The notes below the pieces were generated by a model, which saw only the letters and a program-made list of their open reading frames with translations, did not search any database and was not told the DNA's origin. Of a DNA stretch of 39,642 nt, positions 31,655 to 39,642 are shown piece by piece; positions within the stretch are counted from its first letter, which is position 1, and each line of letters opens with the position of its first letter. The DNA is from Erysipelotrichaceae bacterium (GTDB taxonomy: Bacteria > Bacillota_I > Bacilli_A > Erysipelotrichales > Erysipelotrichaceae). The stretch lies in NCBI GenBank assembly GCA_022767445.1, contig JALENJ010000001.1, positions 1-39,642 on the forward strand. The letters are read 5' to 3'. A program made the translations under genes and the position numbers.

Positions 31655-33394
31655 ATGTATTATTTTTTCTTAGTTCTCACATTACTACTTACCGATTTAT
31701 ACTTATTTCTAAATCGTAATCTTTGGATTAGTTTACTATTTACATTTATAGCTCTTATCCTATTTATACTATTACACAAAAAGTATTTAAAAGGAATTCT
31801 TGGTTTCTTATGCTTTGTGGTAGTGATGGTTGCCATTGTACTTTTAACATCTGCCCCTAAGAAGTTAAAGCCGGCCACATTTGAAGGTGCCAAGATCACA
31901 GATCCTATCCATGTAACTGAAGGTACTTTAACAGGTGTCTATAATCAGGATGAAAGTGTTGAAGTCTATGCTGGCATTCCATATGCACAAGCACCTGTTG
32001 GTGATTTACGTTGGAAAGAGCCACAGGATGCCCTACCTTATGATGAAATATTGGCTGCTGATCACTTCGCCCCTATGAGCATGCAGAAACAGACAAACCA
32101 AGCAATCAGCTCCTTATCTGAGATTATCTTCTATCACAATATCAATCGCACGATACACGATCGCTATACACCTATGATGAGCGAGGACTCCCTCTATCTA
32201 AATATCTATAAACCAGCTGGTAATAAAGAGAATCTTCCTGTTGTATTCTATGTACATGGTGGATCTCTTACAACAGGACAATCATGGTGGGAAGACTACA
32301 ATGGAGAGTCTTTTGCCAAAAACGATGTCATCTTTGTGACATTTGGTTATCGTCTTGGTGCACTTGGATATTATGCGGATGAAAACCTACAAGTAGAATC
32401 ACCAAATCATACTACTGGCATGTATGGCTTCCTAGATCAAGTCAAAGCATTACAGTGGGTTAATGAAAATATCGAAAACTTTGGTGGAGATAGCAGTAAC
32501 ATCACCATCGCTGGTGAATCTGCAGGCTCCTCCTCCGTCAATGCACTATCTACTTCTCCACTTACTAAAGGCTTATTCAAATATGCGATTGCAGAAAGTT
32601 CATCCATTACTGCCAAAACACCAGCGCATTCATACATGAACTTTGATCAAGCGATTGCATTGGGTCAATCATTACGTGATGACTTGCATGCGTATACACC
32701 AGAAGAGTTGCGTAATGTTCCAGCGGAAAAGATAGCAAACACATCTACAACATACGGCACCATCAACGCAATGACCAACGATGGCTATGCCCTAACAAAA
32801 TCCCCATATGAAACATACCTAGCAAATGAACAAAACGAACAAGCACTTCTTACAGGTTATAATGAACATGACGGTGATTTCTTCATGTTGCTAAGTGGAA
32901 ATATCAACGCTAAGAATTACGCTGAAAAGATTCAAGAAAGCTATCCAGATATTGCGGATCAGCTACTACAGATGTATCCAGCAACCACTGATTCACAAGC
33001 AAAAGAAAACTACACAACCATCTATAATGCATATACATTTGGATATGGGCATCATGTATGGTCTAACCTAGCAAGTCAAAATGAACCAGTATACCGCTAC
33101 TACTTTACAAAAGAAAACGGCTCTATCGGCAGCAATCACACTGGTGAATTACCATATGCATATGGTAACCTTTGGGTAAACCCATCCGCATACAATGACT
33201 CAGACTATGCACTCTCCAACACGATGATGCATGCATGGATACAATTCGCAAAAACCGGTAATCCAAATTCACCAGATTTCAACCTATGGCAACAATACTC
33301 CAACAACAACGTCATTGAATTTGGTGAACAAGTTCGAATGATACAAGATCCAAACATAGCTATCTATCAATTACTAGATTCTAAAAATCAGTAG
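31655..33394 (+). CDS. Membrane-anchored type B carboxylesterase
   Basis: 579 residues from the ATG at 31655 (GAGGTAAATTCT upstream). The reading frame stays open upstream, but that part is antisense to the DUF1653 gene. Three hydrophobic helices fill the first 70 residues (MYYFFLVLTLLLTDLYLFLN, FTFIALILFILLHKKYLKGI, LGFLCFVVVMVAIVLLTSA), an unusual anchor for the family, so the catalytic domain is probably outside the cell. Domain motifs: GVYNQDESVEVYAGIPYAQA, EDSLYLNIYKP, FYVHGGSLTTGQ oxyanion loop, nucleophile in IAGESAGSSSVNA, catalytic His in IGSNHTGELPYAYG. Hydrolyses carboxylic esters; substrate unknown, perhaps polysaccharide or lipid esters. Confidence 0.9.
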   Translation: MYYFFLVLTLLLTDLYLFLNRNLWISLLFTFIALILFILLHKKYLKGILGFLCFVVVMVAIVLLTSAPKKLKPATFEGAKITDPIHVTEGTLTGVYNQDESVEVYAGIPYAQAPVGDLRWKEPQDALPYDEILAADHFAPMSMQKQTNQAISSLSEIIFYHNINRTIHDRYTPMMSEDSLYLNIYKPAGNKENLPVVFYVHGGSLTTGQSWWEDYNGESFAKNDVIFVTFGYRLGALGYYADENLQVESPNHTTGMYGFLDQVKALQWVNENIENFGGDSSNITIAGESAGSSSVNALSTSPLTKGLFKYAIAESSSITAKTPAHSYMNFDQAIALGQSLRDDLHAYTPEELRNVPAEKIANTSTTYGTINAMTNDGYALTKSPYETYLANEQNEQALLTGYNEHDGDFFMLLSGNINAKNYAEKIQESYPDIADQLLQMYPATTDSQAKENYTTIYNAYTFGYGHHVWSNLASQNEPVYRYYFTKENGSIGSNHTGELPYAYGNLWVNPSAYNDSDYALSNTMMHAWIQFAKTGNPNSPDFNLWQQYSNNNVIEFGEQVRMIQDPNIAIYQLLDSKNQ

Positions 33395-33399
33395 GTTAT

Positions 33400-33431
33400 A
33401 AAAAAGCTTTCCCTTATTGGAAAGCTTTTTT
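33400..33431. terminator. Bidirectional terminator between esterase and DUF4352 gene
   Basis: AAAAAAGCTTTCC, 6-nt loop, GGAAAGCTTTTTT. A- and T-runs on both sides let it work for the two convergent genes. Confidence 0.9.
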
Positions 33432-33990
33432 AGTATAGTGACTCAGTAATGAAATAAACATCCCCTTGGTGACTATTACCTTCTTTATCAGAGTAAATGT
33501 CTTGTGCAGAATAAGATACTTCATCAACTTCTTTAGGCACCTGGAAAACCAATACACCTGTTCTTGATTCATCTACATCAAGAGCATATTCTTTTTCAAA
33601 TTCATTGTCATATAATGGAGCTTTATCATAGTAAGAGTTAGGTCCAGCAATCGCGTCATCATCTTCACTTAATTGATCCCACTCAAGAACAAAGTCTGTA
33701 GAGTACATTGAAATAGAACTTGTAAATGTGTTTTTGATTGTCATATCTACAACAACAAACTTCTTACCCTCATCAGGTGCAGTGCCATTAATTGTTTCTT
33801 CTTGTGAAATGTTATTGACTACAAAATCAAAGAATAGAGTATGAACAGTTTCACCAACATCATATTTATGATAGCTTGAATCTTCGGAGTCTGAATTGCC
33901 ATTGACAATATCAGAAAGTGTTTTGTTTGAGCAACCTACGGATGTTAAACCTAGTAAAAGCAACATCGCTACTGTCATTATTTTCTTCAT
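33430..33990 (-). CDS. DUF4352-type lipoprotein
   Basis: 186 residues from the ATG at 33990 (MKKIMTVAMLLLLGLTSVGC); a TTG four codons earlier is the alternative. Lipobox LTSVGC. After a Ser/Asp-rich linker comes a beta-sandwich typical of DUF4352 (telokin-like) lipoproteins: HKYDVGETVHTLFFDFVVNN, KKFVVVDMTIKNTFTSSISM, and SRTGVLVFQVPKEVDEVSYS. Surface-exposed and lipid-anchored; the family's function is unknown. GGAAG 7 nt before the start. Confidence 0.85.
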   Translation of the reverse strand: MKKIMTVAMLLLLGLTSVGCSNKTLSDIVNGNSDSEDSSYHKYDVGETVHTLFFDFVVNNISQEETINGTAPDEGKKFVVVDMTIKNTFTSSISMYSTDFVLEWDQLSEDDDAIAGPNSYYDKAPLYDNEFEKEYALDVDESRTGVLVFQVPKEVDEVSYSAQDIYSDKEGNSHQGDVYFITESLY

Positions 33991-34087
33991 AATTTCTTCC
34001 AATATAATATTTAAACAATCAATTTGTTCATCTACATTATAACAAATTCTACAATTTGTAACTACACAATTTCAACTTTTATAAAAA

Positions 34088-34108
34088 GGTAGAACACAAT
34101 GTCCTACC
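34088..34108 (-). terminator. Terminator of the adhesin pseudogene
   Basis: Minus strand GGTAGGACA / TGTTCTACC with a 3-nt loop (one G-U pair) followed by TTTTTATA. Confidence 0.75.
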
Positions 34109-34124
34109 CTATATAATATTGATT

Positions 34125-35752
34125 TTAGTTATTACATGTTTGTTTGTAATAGAAAGCATAACCACCAACAAGGACTGCCATCAACAACATTCCAGCATAA
34201 ATGGATAAGTTGTTTGTATCAGATGTCTTTGGTGTGCTTGGTGGGATATCCTTTGTATTCGTAACTACGAAACCAGTTGTCGCATCACCTGTGATACTAA
34301 CTGTATATCCAGCCATTGGGTCCTCAACAATAGAATACTGGATATATACACCTTGATGATAGAGTTCAAGATTCGTGAAAGTATGTTGCCAATTGTTGTT
34401 AGCATCTAATACTGCACTCAAACCTGTATCTACCCCATCCGCATATAGATGTACGACTGCTTGTGTTCCAGCTAATCCAGACCATCTCTTTTCAACCGGA
34501 ATATCCACTTTAATAGAGCTGTTTTGGATTGTACGGATTGCACCACCATGGTATATGGTGTTGGATCTAATTGATAACCTGTAGGAGCTACCTTTTCTCT
34601 AACTGTATATGTACCCTGTGTCAATATACCAGAAGTCACCGTTCCATCTGGTTGGATGACATCAAATGTCGCGCCAGGTAAAGTAACAGTATTATCATCA
34701 GCATCCACCTTGATTAGCTTAATCCTATTTGCTAATTCACCAGCTGCTGTACCACCAGAAATAGCTGATTCATAAGTTGATACGCTTGTTACTGTTTGTT
34801 CATCAGCAGTCAGATTAGCGGAATTCTTTAACTTTGTTCCTTGTGTATATGTTGACTTATATTCCAAGATTTAGGAATCATTTACGATGTTACCCATTTG
34901 GATTGTAAATGACTTATTATCAGGGCTAAATGTAAGAATTGGTGCTAGGTTGATTGTTGCATCATAGCTTTGAATATCACCAATTGCGTCCATTGTTACT
35001 TTTCTTAATAAGAAAGAACTTGGGATATATGTTTCGTTTGTGGTTGCGTTATTTAAGTTATCTGTAATGACTAAGTTTGTAAGTATTCTACCCGCATGGT
35101 TAATACGTACCAACCAATCAGCTTTATCATGATCAGCGCTATCTCTATATCCCCCACTTCATCAAATACTCATTTGAAAGTGGAGCTGGTCCCTCGATTA
35201 CAATATTAGTGCCATTACCAGTTGTGATACTACCAACACTACCATTTACAGTAACATCGAGTTGATTTGTACCATTTGTGACAATTAAATCTCTCTTAAA
35301 TGTAGCAGCTAACCCAAGAGTTCCACTAACATTATATTGATTTTCAACCCAGTTCGTAAATGTAACTCTGATATTGCCACCACTATATGCATATGGATTA
35401 ACATGGGCTGTTGCGATAACTGTCACACCATCTGCACCATATAGATTAAAGTCAACCGCTGATGAATTCGTAGGAAATGCCATTTGATTTGGAAGCTCGA
35501 TTTCAAAATAATCACCTGCATGAAAACCTGTTCCATTCGCACTTGCCTCCCAATCCATGCTCAAAAAGAAATCAGCACTATGATAGATATGGTCTACTTC
35601 TTGACGTTGGCTATTCAAAATTCTAAGATCACTTACTGTCGCATAAACCTGTGTTGGTCCTGCCGCATTTACTTTCATTGATAATAATGAAATACACAAT
35701 AAAAAAAGCATAATCAATGCTAATAAAATCCATGACTTCTCTGTTTCCTCAT
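34125..35752 (-). pseudogene. Sortase-type surface adhesin, decayed (four or more lesions)
   Basis: Parts of one protein are spread over frames. From the ATG at 35752 (GGGAGG upstream) only ten codons are open; a missing base is needed to join the signal peptide SWILLALIMLFLLCISLLS. The adhesive-domain part runs to EYLMKWGI, where a G5 run (35155-35151; four G expected) shifts frame; the next part starts YRDSADHDKADWLVRINHAG. A TAA interrupts after IQMGNIVNDS (34873-34871) in the same frame (ILEYKSTYTQGTKLKNSANL). A further shift near YTMVV (about 34550) leads to the Cna-B-like piece VDIPVEKRWSGLAGTQAVVH and GYTVSITGDATTGFVVTNTK, then TPKTSD, a membrane helix and a KQTCNN end. Domain order (adhesive, SpaA/Cna-B repeats, sorting signal) fits MSCRAMM/pilin-type proteins. 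Confidence 0.9.
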
Positions 35753-36192
35753 TTTGTAACCTCCCTACTCAATAAGTTGACTTTATTACTTAAGAAATTC
35801 TTAAACTTCTTGTATAAAACAACTTAGAAAACATATAACTGCCAACATTATATAGCACTATAGCACTGATGAAGAGCTTACATTCTTTAGATATTATTAA
35901 TTTTGCCAGTCTTTGTATTTGTAAATTACAATTAGTAGTAAACACACAAGTATATTTGTCATCATTCATGTATGTTGTAAAAATCTACATTTTTAATCTT
36001 AATATACTATTAAAATATTACTTATATATTTCTATCTCACGCAAAAAGATGACTATATCAAAATGTTAAAAAACACTTATAGTCATCTTATTTTCTTTAC
36101 CAAAGTAAAGAGGTTATACATCTTAAGCAATACTGCCTAGTTGTACAACCTCTTTAACATCATGATTAGCACTTTAAGAAATAGAAATTATA
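35753..36192. other. 440-bp non-coding, AT-rich gap with two stem-loops
   Basis: No convincing gene. A perfect 12-bp inverted repeat AAGATGACTATA / TATAGTCATCTT (36046-36057 and 36078-36089) has T-runs on both strands and is probably a terminator. A second hairpin, AAAGAGGTT / AACCTCTTT, with a larger loop lies at about 36106-36154, after the small membrane gene on the minus strand. Confidence 0.55.
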
Positions 36193-36378
36193 CTAATTCT
36201 CTTTGATTGCTAATTTCTTGTGATTGCTGAATTTAAGAACAATGTTTATTGCAAATAATGCAACCAACACAATTCCATTCACCAACAACATATGTGATGG
36301 ATTGTCTCCAAACGTCCAATACATCAATTGGAAATATACGGGTGCGAATAAAATTAGATCAAGCTTTGTAGTTTTCAT
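36193..36378 (-). CDS. Small two-helix membrane protein
   Basis: 61 residues. MKTTKLDLILFAPVYFQLMY and LLVNGIVLVALFAINIVLKF form two membrane helices joined by a polar turn; basic tail (NHKKLAIKEN). AAAGGACGG 5-6 nt before the ATG. No family recognised. The flanking terminators suggest a single-gene transcript. Confidence 0.6.
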   Translation of the reverse strand: MKTTKLDLILFAPVYFQLMYWTFGDNPSHMLLVNGIVLVALFAINIVLKFSNHKKLAIKEN

Positions 36379-36445
36379 AACAACCGTCCTTTCTAAAATT
36401 ACATGATTAGAACCTATTTCTATTTGTATTTTACCATTTGTTCAC

Positions 36446-36469
36446 AAAAAACAGTCGAAACTGTTTTTT
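36446..36469. terminator. Terminator after the Sel1-repeat gene
   Basis: Perfect 10-bp stem AAAAAACAGT / ACTGTTTTTT with a CGAA loop; A- and T-runs make it bidirectional. Confidence 0.85.
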
Positions 36470-36483
36470 AGGAAATAGATCAA

Positions 36484-37050
36484 CTAGTTTATGATAGGTA
36501 CATCTTCCTCATCCCAATAAGGTTGAAAACGTTTTTGATGAAGTATATCTATAACTTCCATCAACATCTTTTCATAGTATTTATCGCCTTGTGCAATCAT
36601 CATCTCATATCCCTCTTTAGCAAACTTCAAGAGTTCATACACATTTTCTAGATTAACGTTTTTTGATTTGCTCTTAAGTGATGACTTAGCAGCCGAATAA
36701 AATACACTTGGATATTCTTTTGCAACCTGAACTGGAAGGCCATTTAACTCATCCAGTGCTGCCCTTAGATAGTAATCTGCAATATCCTCGTCCTTCTCAA
36801 CACCTATACCAGATGCATACATATTACTTAGCTTGTACAATGCATCAACATTCCTTTGATATGCGGCCATCTTAAAATATGCAAATGCTAAATCATAATT
36901 CTTCTCACATGCCCTACCGTAGAAATAACAATAGCCAAGATTTGCCAATGCTTGTACGTCCCCCATCGCTGCTGCGATCCGATAAAACTCAATTGCAGTT
37001 TCATAATGACATGTACCCTCCTTACTGTTATCCAGTAAAGAGGGTACATG
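36484..37050 (-). pseudogene. Sel1-repeat protein, 5' truncated
   Basis: In-frame coding extends from 37050 to 36484 but has no start codon in its upstream part; the first ATG is inside, at 36966. Two Sel1-like repeats are visible: CHYETAIEFYRIAAAMGDVQ then ALANLGYCYFYGRACEKNY, and DLAFAYFKMAAYQRNVDALY followed by KLSNMYASGIGVEKDEDIA. The C-terminal half is helical and ends DEEDVPIIN. A TGA at 37053-37051 and a 25-bp palindrome sit exactly where the upstream repeat should continue. The rest of the gene appears lost. A short protein from the inner ATG could still be made. Confidence 0.7.
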
Positions 37051-37057
37051 TCATTAT
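37003..37057. repeat. 25-bp near-perfect inverted repeat at the Sel1 gene breakpoint
   Basis: Arms 37003-37027 and 37033-37057, one mismatch, loop TTATC. The left arm is part of the Sel1 coding frame (ending CATTAT), and the right arm is its inverted copy. No T-run follows, so it is not a typical terminator. Confidence 0.85.
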
Positions 37058-37115
37058 AAAGCTACACACTAAATATTTATTCAGTTTTTCTTTTTCCTTA
37101 TCCATACTTCACACC

Positions 37116-37141
37116 TTCAAATAGACTATAGCCTATTTGAA
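37116..37141. other. 9-bp inverted repeat
   Basis: TTCAAATAG, 8-nt centre containing CTATAG, CTATTTGAA. Could be a terminator (T-rich CATTTTCCTTTTT follows on the plus strand) or an operator; no adjacent gene decides. Confidence 0.4.
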
Positions 37142-37223
37142 CATTTTCCTTTTTACATATTAAATGTGTATTTAAGATATATTGAATACCCTTAATACAC
37201 TTTTTTGTTTTACTATAAAATAA

Positions 37224-37400
37224 AACCTAAAAATTCAAAACGAGAAGATAGATAGGTCATCACAAAAAATAAAAGCTTCCGCAGAAGCTATAAAACGTTC
37301 CAATGAGAAGCTAAACAAGATAGACCTAGATAGCCTAGAATACATCACCAATACACTAAAAGAGTTGAATAGCAGACCGGTTCAAACCTATACTGCTTAA
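37224..37400 (+). pseudogene. Start-less ORF remnant
   Basis: An open frame of 58 codons from just after a TAA to a TAA at 37398 encodes QNEKIDRSSQKIKASAEAIK then RSNEKLNKIDLDSLEYITNT and KELNSRPVQTYTA. The residue mix looks like real helical protein, with a repeated NEK(I/L)...ID pattern, but no ATG, GTG or TTG start is usable. Probably the 3' end of a deleted gene; family unknown. Confidence 0.4.
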
Positions 37401-37546
37401 CTTAATGACATTGGTTTTCTATCATTTTCTTTTCTATTTTACCAAATATAATTATAACGCTTTTCTAACACAAATTACAGACTGTTTTTTAATAACTATG
37501 AATACTAAAATTTATATAGATGATACAGAAAGAAAGGATAATTATT

Positions 37547-38205
37547 ATGTGTGTTGCAAGGTATAAGACCGGAGACCGGTATTTAAGTTTAATGTAGTAA
37601 TCGTTTTGCCAACTAAAGTTTTAGCTGAAGAAACAGAAAATAATATTACAGATGAATATAAATATACTGATTTAGATGGTAAAACTCATCAATATTACGA
37701 TGTTCATGGAAATCCACTTACAATTAGTGAAGTTGAACAGTTAATGCAACCAAAATTAGTATCATTAGAAATTCAACCAACAAGAGCACCAATTTATCCG
37801 GAAGCCGATGTTGTTCTTGTAAACTCTTCTTATGAAACAACAGGAACTCGTAGACAAGTATCCCCAAGTGTTGTTGGACCAGCCACGCTTACGTATGGAC
37901 AGTCTGTTTCGGTATCGAGTTCTATTGGTGTAAATTTTGGAGCTGAAATTAATAGTAGAATTTTTAGAGCACTTGCACTACGATTTGGGGTTACATATAC
38001 ACAAACAACTACTTCAAATACTTCATTTGGTGCTGCCTTCCCAGTTCCTGCAGGTAAAACAGGTGCAGTTTATTTTACCCCATTCTTATATTCTGGATAT
38101 TGCACATATGTTGATACAAACTATCAAGGGACTGGAACATATGTTTCATTCCCAAAAATGAATGGAGTTTTTGCCGCTGGAGTTTATGAATTGATTACTT
38201 GGTAA
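37547..38205 (+). pseudogene. Secreted beta-rich protein; signal peptide apparently frameshifted
   Basis: The ATG at 37547 has a good AAAGGA site but its frame stops after 16 codons. A second frame, open from 37567 without a start codon, reads FNVVIVLPTKVLAEETENN, the end of a signal peptide with an Ala-x-Ala-like site, followed by about 195 residues. Joining the two needs one frameshift near 37561-37587, where ACCGG-AGA-CCGGT forms a small palindrome. Mature part: YKYTDLDGKTHQYYDVHGNP, then a Ser/Thr-rich beta region (YGQSVSVSSSIGVNFGAEIN, FGVTYTQTTTSNTSFGAAFP, VPAGKTGAVYFTPFLYSGY). It resembles secreted bacteriocin- or pore-forming-like beta proteins in feel, but no family is recognised. 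The mature part is intact, so the break is recent or a sequencing error. Confidence 0.55.
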
Positions 38206-38306
38206 TTATTATCTAGTTTATTTGGTTTTGGTAATTAATCATATATTTCTTTGAATATGTTAGCAATCTTTTAAGAACATAGCATTCGAGAGATAGGAGG
38301 TAAATA

Positions 38307-38954
38307 ATGAAAAAAAGTATATCAGTTATATTATTGATGGCAGCTATATTAAATTTGTTGACAGGGTGTACTGTTCAAAACCAAAGTGAACAAAAACATA
38401 AATCTTCTGAACATAATCAATCTAAGAAAGAAGAAACTGCTATTGATATTAATAAATTGTCATCACTACATGAAATTTCAATCTCTGAAGAATCCTTATC
38501 AGATAAGTCTAAATTTTTTGATTTGGAAGGCAATCCGATTGACATGAGAGAAATATCATTAAAAAGTGGTGAATATTATATAATTGATGATTGTTCTATA
38601 GCCATTAGTGAAGTGATTTTATCTCCTATTCAGATTGATGCAAATTATAAAGTTTTAAAAGATCAATACGTTGAATTTGCAAATATTGCAAGTTATTCAA
38701 GTGTTGAAAATGACAACATACAGATGAAAAATATATTGCAACGTATTATTGGTTTTAATACGATACTTCCAATATCACATAACTTAAGCCAAATACAATT
38801 TATTCCATCTTCAGATATTGTTATTACAATCTATTTCTATCCAATTTGTTATAAAGTGGATGCAATTAATTACTCATTTTATACATTAAAAGGAGCTCAT
38901 CAATTTGATGGATTATATTGTGATGGCATTTATGAAATTCGAATAGTTGAATAG
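38307..38954 (+). CDS. Lipoprotein paired with the secreted protein
   Basis: 215 residues, start MKKSISVILLMAAILNLLTG with lipobox LLTGC and a Lys/Glu/Ser-rich linker. Contains SKFFDLEGNPIDMREISLKS, which shares the pattern aromatic-aromatic-Asp-(V/L)-x-Gly-Asn-Pro-hydrophobic with the upstream secreted protein (YYDVHGNPL). Remaining part beta-rich (YYIIDDCSIAISEVILSPIQ, SSDIVITIYFYPICYKVD). AGGAGG 7-8 nt before the ATG; about 100 bp downstream of the first gene, so probably one operon. Could be an immunity or accessory lipoprotein; inference only. Confidence 0.6.
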   Translation: MKKSISVILLMAAILNLLTGCTVQNQSEQKHKSSEHNQSKKEETAIDINKLSSLHEISISEESLSDKSKFFDLEGNPIDMREISLKSGEYYIIDDCSIAISEVILSPIQIDANYKVLKDQYVEFANIASYSSVENDNIQMKNILQRIIGFNTILPISHNLSQIQFIPSSDIVITIYFYPICYKVDAINYSFYTLKGAHQFDGLYCDGIYEIRIVE

Positions 38955-38992
38955 TTAAAAAATTTTAATCAATAGTATATAACCATAATGTT

Positions 38993-39026
38993 GTAACAGC
39001 GTAATTTTAAATAATTACGCTGTTAC
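38993..39026 (+). terminator. Terminator after the lipoprotein gene
   Basis: Perfect 14-bp stem GTAACAGCGTAATT / AATTACGCTGTTAC with a 6-nt loop, followed by TTTATATT. Confidence 0.85.
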
Positions 39027-39099
39027 TTTATATTACTTCTATGAAATTGAATTGATAATTTGCTACACGTTTTTTTATTTTATTTTTTATATTCAACTT

Positions 39100-39642
39100 T
39101 CATCTCCTATATATTAGCTTAGATTTCTTTTCTCTATGCTTTCGAAGTATATTCCACTCCATTCTCATCAGTTCAAGATCGTGTAACAATTCCTCTTTCC
39201 TTCTTTTCTTATGCAAAAACGGGTGCAGTTTTGTACCGACCTCCTAGTCATTAGATTTTGGTCTAACTTTCGGGGGTCGGTACATTTCTCGTTAACTGTA
39301 CTTGTAGAGAAGTTACGTTTGTAATATGTATTATGATTCTCTTCATCAACTACCTTTTCTAGTAAGTGATTCTCTACTGTACCATTCATATTGCCTTTGT
39401 ATCGTCTTATGATTGATCGTTGGATACAGCTTTCTGATTTCCAGATAAATACGTCGATATCCGTATCTTCCCTTATGGGTATAGAAAACATTGATGATGT
39501 CATTCATTACATCATCATATTTGAAATCACTGTCTTGTTTGTCTTTCCAATAATAGTAATCAGAACGGCTGATATGATAAGGCAATTGTGTACTGGTATT
39601 TATCGTTTGGATGATATATCCAACAGGTACATGTAGTTCTTG
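39100..39642 (-). pseudogene. IS3-family transposase (OrfB) remnant
   Basis: From the right edge the frame reads QELHVPVGYIIQTIN..., then LPYHISRSDYYYWKDKQDSD and VFYTHKGRYGYRRIYLEIRK with LYPTINHKTIQR, the HTH-like part of IS3 OrfB. A deletion/frameshift at about 39408 moves into a second frame: YKGNMNGTVENHLLEKVVDE then TYYKRNFSTSTVNEK. The DDE catalytic core that should follow is missing. Instead a 53-bp inverted-end element interrupts, and beyond it a short basic stretch (HKKRRKEELLHDLELMRMEW) runs to a TGA at 39100. Not functional; the 5' end lies outside the window. Confidence 0.85.
39232..39284. mobile_element. 53-bp ends-only insertion element (IS3-type termini)
   Basis: Both ends are TGTACCGACC(T/C)CC read inward (12 of 13 identical), start TG and end CA as in IS3-family elements, and TTT flanks each side as a possible 3-bp target duplication. 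Nothing but about 27 bp lies between. Looks like an IS3-family element with its whole interior deleted, or a miniature element. Confidence 0.6.

Noticed and set aside
35869-36069. 66-codon plus-strand frame
   Set aside because: Very AT-rich with Leu/Ile/Tyr bias and no ribosome site; its 3' end forms part of a hairpin.

Overview
The window is low-GC Firmicutes DNA. Gene content (mglBAC, coaX-coaBC, DUF1653, sortase-type surface proteins) and codon use suggest the Erysipelotrichia, such as a gut or oral Erysipelotrichaceae; this is inference, because no rRNA or other marker gene is present. Positions 1 to about 19,830 are one end of a temperate siphovirus-type prophage. The rest is host chromosome, becoming an accessory region of decayed surface, repeat and insertion-sequence genes near the right edge.

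Prophage, read from the integrase leftwards. A tyrosine integrase (18708-19751, +) ends about 80 bp from the 3' end of a tRNA-Thr gene, the probable attachment site. The lysogeny arm holds a CI/LexA-like repressor (16514-17176), a membrane zinc-ribbon protein and an AT-rich gene of unknown role in a usual defence/moron position. A divergent promoter-operator (about 16434-16490) separates the repressor from a Cro-like HTH gene. Next comes a patchwork of small genes on both strands, some with their own promoters (15251-16175). The leftward early operon then starts at a ribbon-helix-helix regulator (14921-15085) behind a strong promoter overlapping two 21-bp direct repeats. It runs through antirepressor, small ORFs, YqaJ nuclease, RecT, RusA, SSB, replisome organiser with an origin-like repeat tract, G39P-like helicase loader, DNA methyltransferase, more small genes, and an ArpU/RinA-like late regulator. 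A Panacea-domain toxin-antitoxin pair with its own terminator sits between that regulator and terS-terL-portal-minor capsid gene. The minor capsid gene runs off the left edge, so tail and lysis genes and the other attachment site are outside.

Host part. maf (-), a sugar-nucleotidyltransferase-like gene (+), an M19 dipeptidase and the coenzyme A genes coaX and coaBC (-), a YfcE-like phosphodiesterase and deoD (+), then a galactose/methyl-galactoside ABC operon mglB-mglA-mglC (-) with a clear promoter and a perfect cre site for catabolite repression. Two proteins of this operon are odd. MglB is circularly permuted: the segment that opens normal MglB, with the sugar ligands Asp14 and Phe16, is at its C terminus, and nearly all other sugar- and calcium-binding residues are kept. 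MglC carries an extra charged helical domain of about 230 residues before its first membrane segment.

The right end (31.3-39.6 kb) has DUF1653, a membrane-anchored type B carboxylesterase, a DUF4352 lipoprotein, a sortase-type adhesin pseudogene with at least four lesions, a 5'-truncated Sel1-repeat gene ending in a 25-bp palindrome, a secreted protein/lipoprotein pair sharing a short motif (the first with a disrupted signal peptide), and an IS3-family remnant with a 53-bp element made only of two inverted ends.

The strongest candidates for something undescribed are the permuted MglB with its extended MglC, the Panacea pair, the repeat tract in the replication gene, and the secreted protein/lipoprotein pair.
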